NCBI GenBank assembly: GCA_938045275.1
Contig: CALIMV010000320.1
Location: 1-53,795, forward strand
From: an uncultured Granulosicoccaceae bacterium
GTDB taxonomy: Bacteria > Pseudomonadota > Gammaproteobacteria > Granulosicoccales > Granulosicoccaceae
DNA: 53,795 nucleotides
Direction of reading: 5' to 3'
Shown: in pieces, positions 36,281 through 45,896 of the stretch
How the letters are laid out: each line of letters begins with the position of its first letter
How positions within the stretch are numbered: the stretch's first letter is position 1
The notes under the pieces: model-generated
What the model was told of the DNA's origin: nothing
Database searches by the model: none
Seen by the model: the letters and a program-made list of their open reading frames with translations, nothing else
Position numbers and translations under genes: made by a program

Positions 36281-39262
36281 CTATGCCACAACCCGTCCTA
36301 ACTGTGCTTCGATTATATCTGCGTAAAGGCTGGCGTCATCGCCTGCATAAACCAACCCTGATGCGAGCTTACTGGCTAAAATGGCGTACTTAACTTTTTC
36401 AGGTAAGTGGGTTTGAATACGAGGAGCAAATTCGTCTGAATTTTTGATGATCTTTGGCATGTGCGCCAGCATGGCTTTTTGTTGTTTGGGTAAAGTGAGT
36501 TGCTCTGGGTTAGATTCAAAATAGTCGAACATTCGGGCGTAGTGTGTATTAATTTCCTGACTTAACAAGCTGGATATTTCTGTGTATGTTTCGCTACCAT
36601 CCAACTCACGGTATTTTCGAATCACTGCTCGTGCTTCTACTTCAGCCATATTATTTAGAATATCGATTACGTCATTTACGTACTCATCTTTGTTTTTCAA
36701 AAATTCTTCATCAGAAAATACTAAATTAGCAATGATTTCGTATGAGGAGGATATAACGCCGCATTTGTTTGCCGATGCGTCGCGCATAATAACGACCCCA
36801 TTATGTTGTAATTTTTGTCTCGCAGCAGGGGTAATGAATGAGTTGGCGCCTTCAACAATGACCCGGGAACTGGCGATACCTTCATCGTTGAAATAACGAT
36901 CTACATTATTGTCGTTTATAGTTTCCGGTCGACCACCAGCGGGAATAAAAAGATCTGTTTCTACAGTGAAAATAATGCTATTAAATACTTTGTAGAATGT
37001 ATCGGTTGATATCCAATCCTCTTCAAGACCAGAATCGGTCATAGTGAGTTTTTTGAATACATCACTAATGCCTTCTTTGCGTGTTTTCATGCGATACAAA
37101 ATAAAACCGCCGACATGCAGCGAGTCTGGCTCATAGCCTTCAATATCATTTTTTAATACGATCTTCGATAGTGCGTCTCTGTCAAGACCTTCTGGGTCAA
37201 ATAATGCACCGGTACCGTCTACAATGAGTTTGATAGCCACCTTGGGGCAGCGCTCCAGTAACAAACGCATACCATTCCCGGCAACATCTCCATTCGGACC
37301 ACCGGTAAATTTAACGCTGAATGCATCGTTGTGCATATCGGTGCCCAATTCTTGCATTATGACTTCGGCAAATCGAATGACGCCGATAGATGTAACGCCA
37401 TATTCTTTATGGTTGATACCAATTTCTTTACTCGACATTATGCCTTTGCCAAGCAAATAGCCGCGCCTTTCAGCCAGCTTTGCCATACGTTCAATCATGA
37501 TGTTGTGCATGTTTTCGTCAGGGCCAAGTTCAATTGGTTCTTCCTGCCCGTAGTAGTCAACCACTCTGGGGTCTTTTGCCTTACCGTTTTCATCTGTTAC
37601 AAACAAGTCCAGAAAGGCATTAGCAAAAGCGTGCTGCATTTTGTATAGATATTGATCTCGCTGCTCATGCGTGGTGCGGGGATCTATGTTCAGTATGGCA
37701 ACCATTTTCGAGCCACCTTCATAGATATCTTTGTTCTTAAGGTGTTGAGTATGTGCCAACACGTAGTTTTCCTTGAATAGTGTGCTGGCATTGTTTGCAT
37801 AGTCGTCAATACTTTGTGTTATTACCGTGCGCCAGCCACCACGCGCGATATCGGAAAAGCCGATGTGGAAGCCGCTACCGCGTCGGCCGGAAAAAAAAGT
37901 AATTCGGAACGGTCGCTGGGCTGGTAAGTCATCGGTAAAATCAGGCCCAAGTTCTTCCAGATAATGTGGGTCCAGGCGAAAACTGAGTGCATGTTTCTCT
38001 ATCACGAAAAAATTGCTCTTTAAACAGTTTTTTATAAACGAAAGGGCGCAGCGAAAAACAACCCTCCTGAAATTATCCAGTATGCGTCGACCAGAATTGA
38101 AATTTTCTACAAGCTCTGTCACGCTTCCCAACTTTGCAGCGTACACTTGCTCTCTGTTTGTCAGGCTGGGGTCAAAGCGTGTATAAAACAGTTCCACCAA
38201 TTGAATGCTGACGCTGGGATTGTGGTGGAAAGCGCGGGCGATATTATCGCGTTCGTAAATTTCGGGTGCGTTGTGTGCCAGATTAGTATGACAAAACCCG
38301 ACTAGTGCGGTAATTAGTGTGGAATCTGGCCCACTCATAACGCCGCTTTTAATTAGCGTAGCGTAGCTTGGGGCAGTTGTGGATGTGATTTGAGTACTGT
38401 ATAGCTCACGTTTTAAGTTGGTGTAGACTGTCGAGTCTTCGCTAAGCTCTGATTTGTCCCTCGGTTTAACATAAAATGTGGCTAAAAAGTAGGGTGTTAA
38501 CGCATTGGTTACACTCAAATGATAAGCGCGTCGTACACCGATTTCCAGACGCTGAAATACTTCCAACACCTGCTGTAAAAAACCGGCATGGGGTGGGTTC
38601 GTTACACCAAATGAAACCCGCGTTTCTTTATATTCTGTGGGCTCAACGCTTAGAAATATCCCGCTGTTTAATTGCGTAGATATAAATATACGCATAACCC
38701 TTGCCACTCTTTCTGGAGGGGAAGTTAAGACGTATTCCAAATTACTGCTGGTGAAAACGGATACAACGTTATCAATGCGCTCGTCGCTGAATTCTGGAAA
38801 ATCATTTTTCACATGCGCCACGATTTCATTTCGCGTATTGTCAGACAGAGAGACCAGTGCCGAGTTTGATGCATTCGATTCAGCAGACAGTTTAAAATCG
38901 CATCGTAAAACTTCCAGTGCATGCTCATTGTCTGGTAATGGGTTAAATGAAGTTGTGATTTCAGCGTAACTCAAAGGTTTGTCTGGTAATTCTTGTATGG
39001 TGCGGTATATTGAACCGGTTCTTGACAATTGCGCTATGATCAAACGCTCTTCTCGATCAACCAAGGTGATCTTTTCAAGTGTTTCAAGCTTATCCAGGCT
39101 GATCGTCAGCAAAGTAAGTGCTTCAACCTCGCGTTTGTTCAAGTTCAGAAAATAGGGACTCATTTCCTGCTTTATCCAATCGAGATTTGCATCAGCTTGA
39201 GATCGATACGCTGTTAAATTTTCAAGGATGGAGTTGGCAACAGAGGTTTCTGAACGTGACAT
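36281..39262 (-). CDS. Large NAD-dependent glutamate dehydrogenase family protein (993 aa)
   Basis: Oxidative deamination of glutamate (or a related amino acid) with NAD. Catalytic-core motifs are clear: GRRGSGFHIGFSDIARGGWRT, YEGGSKMVAIL, KFTGGPNGDVAGNG, VDGTGALFDPEGLD, FIPAGGRPETIN and RVIVEGANSFITPAARQ. The length is near 1000 residues, well short of the ~1600-residue bacterial GDH class and closer to the ~115-kDa class; an N-terminal regulatory part of ~350 residues is present but reduced. Start ATG 39262 has AGGAA about ten bases before. Divergent from the OsmC gene. Confidence 0.88.
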   Translation of the reverse strand: MSRSETSVANSILENLTAYRSQADANLDWIKQEMSPYFLNLNKREVEALTLLTISLDKLETLEKITLVDREERLIIAQLSRTGSIYRTIQELPDKPLSYAEITTSFNPLPDNEHALEVLRCDFKLSAESNASNSALVSLSDNTRNEIVAHVKNDFPEFSDERIDNVVSVFTSSNLEYVLTSPPERVARVMRIFISTQLNSGIFLSVEPTEYKETRVSFGVTNPPHAGFLQQVLEVFQRLEIGVRRAYHLSVTNALTPYFLATFYVKPRDKSELSEDSTVYTNLKRELYSTQITSTTAPSYATLIKSGVMSGPDSTLITALVGFCHTNLAHNAPEIYERDNIARAFHHNPSVSIQLVELFYTRFDPSLTNREQVYAAKLGSVTELVENFNSGRRILDNFRRVVFRCALSFIKNCLKSNFFVIEKHALSFRLDPHYLEELGPDFTDDLPAQRPFRITFFSGRRGSGFHIGFSDIARGGWRTVITQSIDDYANNASTLFKENYVLAHTQHLKNKDIYEGGSKMVAILNIDPRTTHEQRDQYLYKMQHAFANAFLDLFVTDENGKAKDPRVVDYYGQEEPIELGPDENMHNIMIERMAKLAERRGYLLGKGIMSSKEIGINHKEYGVTSIGVIRFAEVIMQELGTDMHNDAFSVKFTGGPNGDVAGNGMRLLLERCPKVAIKLIVDGTGALFDPEGLDRDALSKIVLKNDIEGYEPDSLHVGGFILYRMKTRKEGISDVFKKLTMTDSGLEEDWISTDTFYKVFNSIIFTVETDLFIPAGGRPETINDNNVDRYFNDEGIASSRVIVEGANSFITPAARQKLQHNGVVIMRDASANKCGVISSSYEIIANLVFSDEEFLKNKDEYVNDVIDILNNMAEVEARAVIRKYRELDGSETYTEISSLLSQEINTHYARMFDYFESNPEQLTLPKQQKAMLAHMPKIIKNSDEFAPRIQTHLPEKVKYAILASKLASGLVYAGDDASLYADIIEAQLGRVVA

Positions 39263-39517
39263 AGGCTAATTATTCCTAATTTAAACGTATCCGTTGTGAG
39301 TATGGTATCTGTAAGGCGGTATATGCAATAGACCGTTGAGTTACCTAGGTAAATTGAGAACCATCGTTGGCATCGCAGGCGGTCGCTACCATAATAGTCT
39401 TTTGTGATATTTTATATAGAAAAAATTATACATCCAACGAAAGTTGGCATACACCATGAATTCTTCGATCAAGAGGGTTGAGTAAACCTTTTGAGTGAGT
39501 TACTCAGCGAGAAAAAT

Positions 39518-40039
39518 ATGACGAATTTTAAAAAAGTGTTTGAACACAAACAGGAAATATTGCGTAATCGCCCGGATAAGACTCGGGTTCAAGTTTCAGC
39601 TGAAAGTAAACTGGTGGAAGCTTTTCGCAGTCATGTAAAAGTACGGGATTTTGAGATCATTGTTGACCAACCCGGCAATATGGAAAGTACCGACCGGGGG
39701 CCACGACCCAGTGAGTATGTATTAGCAGCTTTGGCAGCCTGTCATGAGGTCACTTATCGGCTCTACGCCGATGCGATGGATATCTCGCTCGATAGTGTGG
39801 CCGTTTCAGTTACAGGTGTTTCTGATGCGAAGGGTTTTTTTGCGTTAGATGAAGATACGCCAGCTGGGTTTTCTGAAATATTTGGTACGATCGCCATTGA
39901 AAGCGACGCTACAGATGACGAAATCGAGCGTCTTCGACAAGCGGTCAATCGCCATTGTCCAGTGCTTGATGATATTCGTCGCCCTGTCAGCGTCGATCTG
40001 ACAATTGAGCGAGTTGGAGATAAGCACTTAAACGAGTAA
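39518..40039 (+). CDS. OsmC-family peroxiredoxin-like protein
   Basis: 173 residues. The two redox cysteines of the OsmC/Ohr fold are Cys75 (ALAACHEV) and Cys147 (NRHCPVLD), consistent with thiol-dependent reduction of organic peroxides. An upstream TTG at 39491 is in frame, but ATG 39518 is closer to family N-termini. The shared upstream region with the glutamate dehydrogenase gene is 255 bp. Confidence 0.87.
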   Translation: MTNFKKVFEHKQEILRNRPDKTRVQVSAESKLVEAFRSHVKVRDFEIIVDQPGNMESTDRGPRPSEYVLAALAACHEVTYRLYADAMDISLDSVAVSVTGVSDAKGFFALDEDTPAGFSEIFGTIAIESDATDDEIERLRQAVNRHCPVLDDIRRPVSVDLTIERVGDKHLNE

Positions 40040-40097
40040 AAATCTATAGGCAGTTGTTACGCAGTTGCCGATTGGGTTGCCTGTGACTAAATACAAT

Positions 40098-40301
40098 TCA
40101 CTGTTTTTCGCCAAAAAATCCGGCAACGATAAATAGAATCATACTGACACCCATAAACGCATAAGCACTTTTGTTTAGCCATGTAATCTGTTGTTCAGAT
40201 AAAATACCGCGCGATCGGCATAGCGACGCAACCAATGAAATTAAACCACCAATAATAGCCAGTGCTATGACAGTTGATCGATTAAGTAGCCAGTCGGGCA
40301 T
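40098..40301 (-). CDS. Small two-helix membrane protein, hypothetical
   Basis: 67 residues with a hydrophobic helix at about 10-28 and another at 46-62, separated by a polar loop containing SRGILSEQQITWLNKSAY. The composition looks like a real small inner-membrane protein rather than a shadow, and no gene overlaps it. SD is weak. Function unknown. Confidence 0.5.
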   Translation of the reverse strand: MPDWLLNRSTVIALAIIGGLISLVASLCRSRGILSEQQITWLNKSAYAFMGVSMILFIVAGFFGEKQ

Positions 40302-40359
40302 ACTGACTCTGTTTTACATGCATAAGATTGAGCATAAGATTGAGCATATTGGTAACCGC

Positions 40360-41247
40360 TCAGTCGACGCGCTTTGAATAGGCATCCAGAAAATCCGCGG
40401 CTGCCTTACTGCCACCAGAGAATGATTTCATAGCTTCTTCGTGTAGTAGCGTCATCACTTCTTTTTTAATTTCATTGGCACGAGGGCTATTGACTACACC
40501 TTCAATTGTACGTGGTCGAGGAATATCTATTTCTATAACAGCGCGTGTACTGGTAGGAAGATTGGTCATAATTAACAGTCGGTCAGCCAGAAATATTGCT
40601 TCATCGATGTCGGTAGTTACAAAGAAATTCGTGTTGCGGTCTTCTTCGTAGATATTGGCGTAGTACTCCCACATTAATTCCTTGGACATGTTATCGAGGC
40701 CACGAAACGGCTCATCGAGTATCATGATTTCTGGTTTATTAATCATGGCTCTGGCCAGTTCAGCTCGTCGCTGCATACCCCCTGAAAGCTGTTGTGGATA
40801 TTTATCACGAAATGCCTCCAAACCCACTTTGTTTAGCAAAAACTCAGCTAGATCGGTCGATTCTTTTGTATCTTCACCGCGCGCACGCGGACCATACATA
40901 ATATTGTCGTAGGTAGTCATCCACGGAAACAGGGCGGATTCCTGAAATAGAACCAGACGGTCCTTGCCTGGACCGGTTATGGGTTTGCCATTTAGCGTAA
41001 TGCTGCCTGAATCAGCTGTTTCGAAACCAGCAATCAGTTGTATCAACGTACTTTTTCCACATCCTGATGGTCCAATCATCACCGTAAGCTTGTTGCTTTC
41101 TATGGTGAATGAACAATCAACGACAACCTCTTTGGCAAATGGACCCGCCCCATAAGATTTATAGACATTGCTCGCAACAATTTCGCTGCTGAACTGTTCT
41201 CTTGAATCGGCGTTAGCCGTTGAGTCGTCTTTTAGCTCTGTACTCAT
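40360..41247 (-). CDS. NitT/TauT-type ABC ATPase, H-loop His replaced
   Basis: 295 residues, SsuB/TauB-like. Walker A GPSGCGKST, Q-loop LFQESALFPW, signature LSGGMQRR and Walker B MILDEPFRGLD are intact, but the H-loop that normally reads VTHD is VTTD (codon ACC, encoded near 40610). The N-terminal ~25 residues are a polar extension. Its partner ATPase at 42085-42942 has the opposite defect. Last gene of a - strand importer operon; six bases after the permease stop. Likely part of methanesulfonate or sulfonate uptake for the msm genes (inference from neighbourhood). Confidence 0.92.
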   Translation of the reverse strand: MSTELKDDSTANADSREQFSSEIVASNVYKSYGAGPFAKEVVVDCSFTIESNKLTVMIGPSGCGKSTLIQLIAGFETADSGSITLNGKPITGPGKDRLVLFQESALFPWMTTYDNIMYGPRARGEDTKESTDLAEFLLNKVGLEAFRDKYPQQLSGGMQRRAELARAMINKPEIMILDEPFRGLDNMSKELMWEYYANIYEEDRNTNFFVTTDIDEAIFLADRLLIMTNLPTSTRAVIEIDIPRPRTIEGVVNSPRANEIKKEVMTLLHEEAMKSFSGGSKAAADFLDAYSKRVD

Positions 41248-41253
41248 AATTTG

Positions 41254-42084
41254 TTACCGTGTCTTTAACCAGGGAGTCAGCAAACCACCAAGCTGCCGTA
41301 ATAATTCGCTGCTAAAATAACCGGCAATACCAATACTGATCATTCCAACCACAATTTGCTCATAAGAACCGCCAACATAAGAGCTCCAGATAAAAAAGCC
41401 AAGCCCACCACCTTCGCCACCACCCGAACTGCCACCGCCCGAAATCATTTCCGCAGCAACCACAACCTCCCAGGTTATGCCCATTCCCACAGCTGATCCC
41501 ACGACGATTGAAGGAAGTGTTGCCGGTAACACGATTCTACGAAAGATATCCCACTGTGATGCACCCATTGATTGTGCGGCTTGTAAGTATTGTTTGTTAA
41601 TAGATCTGGCACCACCGAGTACATTGATTACGATGGTATAGAACGCGCCAAGGAAAGTAACAAATGCGATGGATAGTTCTTGTGTGGGCCAAAAAATGAT
41701 TGATGCTGGCACCCAAGCCAATGGCGGTATTGGTCGCATGATTTCAAATGTTGGGAAATACATGCCATAAAAAGTTTTGTTAACAGCCATGAATAGCCCA
41801 AGTGGTATGCCGATAATCATAGCAGCGGTAAACCCGCCGAAGACCCGCAAAAAACTCATATACCAACTCTGCCAGTAGCTCGGATTACCGATCAACCCAC
41901 CCCAGCTGACAAACACATCGCTGGGAGGTGGAACCAATCCGAGAAACGGAAATCGATATCCGAACAACTGCTCAGAGCGCGCACCTACTTCCCATATAAC
42001 CAGGAAAATGGCTATGGCTATGAGGCCGCGCAATGCTGCACGACTGAATAACTTGCTTCTAAAATTCTTTATGTTCATAGTCAA
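41254..42084 (-). CDS. NitT/TauT-type ABC transporter permease 2
   Basis: 276 residues, SsuC/TauC-like, six helices, with FEIMRPIPPLAWVPASIIFWP and the coupling segment AAQSMGASQWDIFRRIVLPATLPSIVVG. A Gly/Ser-rich loop (GGGSSGGGEGGG) lies before the last helices, longer than in typical SsuC. The gene abuts the upstream ATPase stop with no gap. Pairs with the permease at 42942-43826. Confidence 0.93.
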   Translation of the reverse strand: MTMNIKNFRSKLFSRAALRGLIAIAIFLVIWEVGARSEQLFGYRFPFLGLVPPPSDVFVSWGGLIGNPSYWQSWYMSFLRVFGGFTAAMIIGIPLGLFMAVNKTFYGMYFPTFEIMRPIPPLAWVPASIIFWPTQELSIAFVTFLGAFYTIVINVLGGARSINKQYLQAAQSMGASQWDIFRRIVLPATLPSIVVGSAVGMGITWEVVVAAEMISGGGSSGGGEGGGLGFFIWSSYVGGSYEQIVVGMISIGIAGYFSSELLRQLGGLLTPWLKTR

Positions 42085-42942
42085 TTAGCCTTCCTTTTCA
42101 CCGGCATCGAAGGCTTTCTGTGCTTCTTCATGCACAACATCTTTTGCTTCGTTCATAATTTCCCTGAATCTCTGCGATGTCAGAACGCTATAGTCTCGTG
42201 GATGAGGAATATCCACCTCTACGATTTTTTTCGGCTTGCAGGGTCTGGAAGACATGATAATTAGCCTATGACCAAGGAAGATAGCTTCCTCAAGATCGTG
42301 CGTAATGAAGAAGATGGTGACTTTGTTGCGATAGTATATTTCTAACAAGGCTTCATGCATCACCGACTTTGTTAGAGAATCAAGTGCACGGTAAGGCTCA
42401 TCAAATAGCAATACTTTGGGATCATTCATCAGCGCTCGTACAATTTCCACGCGACGCCGTAACCCTGAAGAAACCTCACCTGGATAATTATTTTCTGTTC
42501 CGCTCAAACCGGCATCAGCCATCATTGAACGAGCTTTGTCATAGATTTCCTGCTTACTTAATTTACCCGCCATCATCGGGCCGAAGGCGATGTTGTCGAG
42601 ATTCGTTTTCCACGGAAAGAGGGCACCATTTTGGAACACTACTATGCGGTCCGAACCAGGCACCGCTTCAGGTTGCCCAGGGCCACACAGAAGTTCACCA
42701 TCAAGATGTATTGAACCGGAAGTAATGTCGTGAAATCCGGCAATCGCATTCAGTAGCGTGGTTTTACCACAACCTGATGGTCCGACTATCATGCAAATTT
42801 CACCCGCAGGTATGTCGATCGAACAATGATCAACCGCCATAACTGCGGCACCATCCGGGTCGTAAATTTTGACTACATCTTCGATACGGATGGCACCTTC
42901 AGTTACCGTATCGGTTGCTTGTTCAGTTATAACCGTACTCAT
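42085..42942 (-). CDS. NitT/TauT-type ABC ATPase, degenerate signature
   Basis: 285 residues. Walker A GPSGCGKTT, Q-loop VFQNGALFPW, Walker B LLFDEPYRALD and the H-loop ITHD are intact, but the ABC signature reads VSSGL in place of LSGGQ/LSGGM, with an Arg-rich continuation. In a heterodimer with the ATPase at 40360 the canonical site would combine this protein's Walker motifs and His with that one's LSGGM. The start overlaps the upstream permease stop by one base. Confidence 0.92.
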   Translation of the reverse strand: MSTVITEQATDTVTEGAIRIEDVVKIYDPDGAAVMAVDHCSIDIPAGEICMIVGPSGCGKTTLLNAIAGFHDITSGSIHLDGELLCGPGQPEAVPGSDRIVVFQNGALFPWKTNLDNIAFGPMMAGKLSKQEIYDKARSMMADAGLSGTENNYPGEVSSGLRRRVEIVRALMNDPKVLLFDEPYRALDSLTKSVMHEALLEIYYRNKVTIFFITHDLEEAIFLGHRLIIMSSRPCKPKKIVEVDIPHPRDYSVLTSQRFREIMNEAKDVVHEEAQKAFDAGEKEG

Positions 42943-43826
42943 TAGTTATCTCCAAGAGCAAGTTCACGAACTCGCCACTGCATCAGGTAGTCTCCCAGTA
43001 TTCGCACCATAGCACTGGTGGTATAACCAACTATGCCGAGAGTGATCATGCCAATAATGATTTTCGGATATTCAATCATCATGTAGGAGGTGTTTATTAG
43101 ATAGCCAAGGCCATACTGGCCTGACACCATTTCACCGGCTACCAGCGAGAACCAGGCAACGCCAATAGAAATTTGCAGACCGGTGAATATGTAAGGCATA
43201 GCACCCGGTACTACCACATGCTTGAAAGTTTGCCAGCGATTTGCACCAAGGCAACGGGCCGCTCTACTGTATGATTCGTCGATGGATTCGACACCGAGCA
43301 TGGTATTGAGTGTTGTTGCAAAAAATGAGGCGAGAAAAGTCAGGAAAATAACCGGAGTTTCTGAACCGGCAAACATGATAATTGCTAACGGCACCCAGGC
43401 GAGTACTGGAATAGGGCGAAGTAGTTCGAACAACGGAAAGATAAACTCGCGAAATGTCTTGGACCATCCTAAAAACAAACCCAGTGGTACGCCCAGTGCG
43501 GTTGCCAGAAAAAAGGCAAAGGCGATTCGGCGCAGGCTGATTCCGATATGTTTGTAGTACTCCGGAGTATAGACAGATAAACCATAGTAAGGCTCTTTGC
43601 TAAACCATTCGGTGAAAACCTCGGTTGGCCCGGGCATGTCTACAAAACGCGGTAATTTCCACACTTCAACTGAAAAAAACCAGAATGCCAAAACGGCAGC
43701 AAATCCGATTAGCATTAGATAAGGTCGAGGGCTCTTTAACCAGCTCGACAGTCGAAACATGGTAAGTGCTGCACTGCTGACTTCCGAGCTGCTCGCACTC
43801 GTGGTCGGATCCATAGATTTGTCCAT
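42942..43826 (-). CDS. NitT/TauT-type ABC transporter permease 1
   Basis: 294 residues. The N-terminal ~30 residues are polar and Ser-rich; then six helices with FELLRPIPVLAWVPLAIIMF and the coupling segment AARCLGANRWQTFKHVVVPGAMPYIF. Related to but distinct from permease 2. A 245-bp gap containing a hairpin separates it from the binding-protein gene upstream. Confidence 0.93.
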   Translation of the reverse strand: MDKSMDPTTSASSSEVSSAALTMFRLSSWLKSPRPYLMLIGFAAVLAFWFFSVEVWKLPRFVDMPGPTEVFTEWFSKEPYYGLSVYTPEYYKHIGISLRRIAFAFFLATALGVPLGLFLGWSKTFREFIFPLFELLRPIPVLAWVPLAIIMFAGSETPVIFLTFLASFFATTLNTMLGVESIDESYSRAARCLGANRWQTFKHVVVPGAMPYIFTGLQISIGVAWFSLVAGEMVSGQYGLGYLINTSYMMIEYPKIIIGMITLGIVGYTTSAMVRILGDYLMQWRVRELALGDN

Positions 43827-43987
43827 GCCTGTTGTTCTCTATTCAGTTACTTTGTGGCGACTGACCTTTGGATCTAACCGCACATATAAGGCACTAATTA
43901 AGGCTAAAGCCCTAAATAAGGCCTTGCTTCAATCATGCACACACGACAAGCTCTTCAATACGTTGCTATACGTGTGGTGAAAAATGA

Positions 43988-44020
43988 CTGCCCCACCAAG
44001 TACTGTATTTGATGGGACAG
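43988..44020 (-). terminator. Hairpin between binding-protein and permease genes
   Basis: Read on the - strand, CTGTCCCA (44020-44013) pairs with TGGGGCAG (43995-43988) over eight positions with one G-U, around a 17-base loop, followed by TCATTTTT. It fits a partial intrinsic terminator letting the binding protein be made in excess of the permeases. Confidence 0.55.
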
Positions 44021-44071
44021 TTTGCAGCATATTAGCAATAACTTAATTTGTTACTACTTTTTCAACAATTG

Positions 44072-45226
44072 CTACTCTTTTGGACCTGTATATTCTGAGT
44101 CCGGTAGGGCTTTGATTTCTCCAATTGGTGCCGTCAAGCCACGCTCTTTCAGAATTTCTTCAGTAAATTCTGTCATGACAGCATTGTCGCGAAGCTTATC
44201 AACCTTAATGGTTTTGATTGAATGTAAGAACACAGTTGCGGTGTCAATCAGTGCCTGTGCTTTTGGTGTAATCGCAAAGGCCATTTCGTTACGCACATCT
44301 GTACCGCCTTGTTCTTTTGGTGTACTACCAGCCATTGCTTTCCACAAAACCTCTTGCGTAAATCCTGTGGTTTGTTCTTCCGCCATTTCAACGACAGCCA
44401 TTGTGTTGGCAGGGTCGGCCATGAACAACTGAGCATCAAGCTCTGCATTTAACCAGGCTTTAACAACGTCGGGACGTTTGTCGATCAAGTCACCGCGCAT
44501 ATCAATAAAGCCACCATCATTTTCATCAACCGACGCACCTGATGCTACCTTGCGCGCAAGTCCTTCATGTACAAGGCGAGATGCCGTTGGTTCCCAGATT
44601 GCCGCCGCGTCTAATTTTCCGGCGCGAAATCCACTGGTGATGACTTCAATGTTCTGGTTCAGGTAACTGGCAGGTTCGATGCCTTTTTTCTCGAATACGG
44701 CAAGGGCAAAGCGGTCAGTGCAAGCACCTTTAGGAACGGCTACAACTTTTCCGTCCATCCACTGGATTGCTTCATCAGCGTTGGCAAATTCCGGGGCGTC
44801 GTTTTTAACCAGCATGTTGTTGCACTGATCCCATGCCAAACCGGCGGTAGCAACGATACGAATGTCAGCAACCTTATCTTTAGTGGTGGCTACTATTGCA
44901 GGCATATCTCCCATATAGCCAATGTGTTGTTTGCCGGCAAGCATGGCGTTTACAATTATGCCGCCCTGTAAACCAATCTGAAATTCTACCGTTGAGCCCT
45001 CAGGCAAGTACTTTTCGTAAAGTTTGAGACCCTTCATTACTACGCCTGACCAGGCTTCGGTATAGTAGGGTTGGTAGCCCACTACCAAATTTACCGGATC
45101 ACCAATTTCACCGTAATCCAGTTCAGCGGCAGAGGCGTTTGACGTGAAACCTGCTGTAGCAATTCCAATGGCTGCAACGAATGCCAGCGCTGTATGATGC
45201 TTAATCTTTCTGATATTACTTAACAT
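44072..45226 (-). CDS. NitT/TauT-type ABC transporter substrate-binding protein
   Basis: 384 residues with a signal peptide (cleavage near ASAAE). The family pattern is VNLVVGYQPYYTEAWSG, GGIIVNAMLAGKQHIGYMGDMPAIV and FRAGKLDAAAIWEPTASRLV. These proteins bind nitrate, taurine, alkanesulfonates or similar. Upstream of two permeases and two ATPases on the same strand, and 3 kb from the methanesulfonate monooxygenase genes, so methanesulfonate is the likeliest ligand (inference). Known msm clusters carry a linked ABC importer of this class. Confidence 0.92.
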   Translation of the reverse strand: MLSNIRKIKHHTALAFVAAIGIATAGFTSNASAAELDYGEIGDPVNLVVGYQPYYTEAWSGVVMKGLKLYEKYLPEGSTVEFQIGLQGGIIVNAMLAGKQHIGYMGDMPAIVATTKDKVADIRIVATAGLAWDQCNNMLVKNDAPEFANADEAIQWMDGKVVAVPKGACTDRFALAVFEKKGIEPASYLNQNIEVITSGFRAGKLDAAAIWEPTASRLVHEGLARKVASGASVDENDGGFIDMRGDLIDKRPDVVKAWLNAELDAQLFMADPANTMAVVEMAEEQTTGFTQEVLWKAMAGSTPKEQGGTDVRNEMAFAITPKAQALIDTATVFLHSIKTIKVDKLRDNAVMTEFTEEILKERGLTAPIGEIKALPDSEYTGPKE

Positions 45227-45896
45227 TTAGACTCCTCTAATACATCTGTGGTTGGTTGTATATAAACGCAAATACTCCTTTACTACTACCTGTAATTGTT
45301 ACCATTACTTTTGTTTTTACTGCATTGAATCTACTTGAAATTGCACAAATTGACTAGTGTATTGATTTCCGATCGATACAATTGATTTGTCCTATTGCTC
45401 ATAGAATTCGATTCAAATATATTTCTTACAAACAAAAAAAGCACGGCATAACTTTTAAAATTGCAGCCGCATTGGGACGTTTTGTACCTCATGTGAATAG
45501 CCAAATAGCCAACATGAGTACCGCGACTACCAATATCAGTCGTACAAGTCGTACTAGTCCATCAGTATTATGCTCATCTGGACCGAGATCGTGATTAGCC
45601 TGATATTGATTTAATTTTTTTTTAATTATTCCGCCCTTGTATGTTACTGATTTGAGGTTTGAATTCGAAACTTGAAGATGTCCACGATATATCACCTAAA
45701 TCATTGACATAAAGATAGAAAAGTCGATTCAAACATACATTTGCTCATCGCGATTTAACTCTTAGTCTACTTGCGGTCTACTTGCGTTTGCAATTTCATT
45801 TCAATTTTGCACTGGAATAATATAAATACAATTCAAACAATGCTCCTTTTTATTGCTCTTTTTTAGTGCCAGTTAATTTCAAAATGCTATTGGCCT
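45227..45896. other. AT-rich intergenic region
   Basis: A 670-bp AT-rich stretch between the importer operon and the LysR gene, both on the - strand. It should carry the importer promoter. The only coding candidate is the small - strand frame at 45489-45695. I see no clear repeat or terminator. Confidence 0.5.
45489..45695 (-). CDS. Possible small single-helix membrane protein
   Basis: 68 codons from a GTG. The C-terminal part has a convincing membrane helix (LVRLILVVAVLMLAIWLF) preceded by an acidic/polar segment (HDLGPDEHNTDG). The N-terminal half looks less gene-like and the start is weak. Plausible but unproven; could begin internally. Confidence 0.3.
   Translation of the reverse strand: MIYRGHLQVSNSNLKSVTYKGGIIKKKLNQYQANHDLGPDEHNTDGLVRLVRLILVVAVLMLAIWLFT

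Noticed and set aside
36072-36326. 84-codon + strand frame in the gap after the CBU_0592-type gene
   Set aside because: It overlaps the end of the glutamate dehydrogenase gene, has no SD and an unconvincing composition.
44022-44432. 136-codon + strand frame antisense to the sulfonate-type binding protein
   Set aside because: Fully overlaps a gene with family motifs and has no motif or SD of its own.
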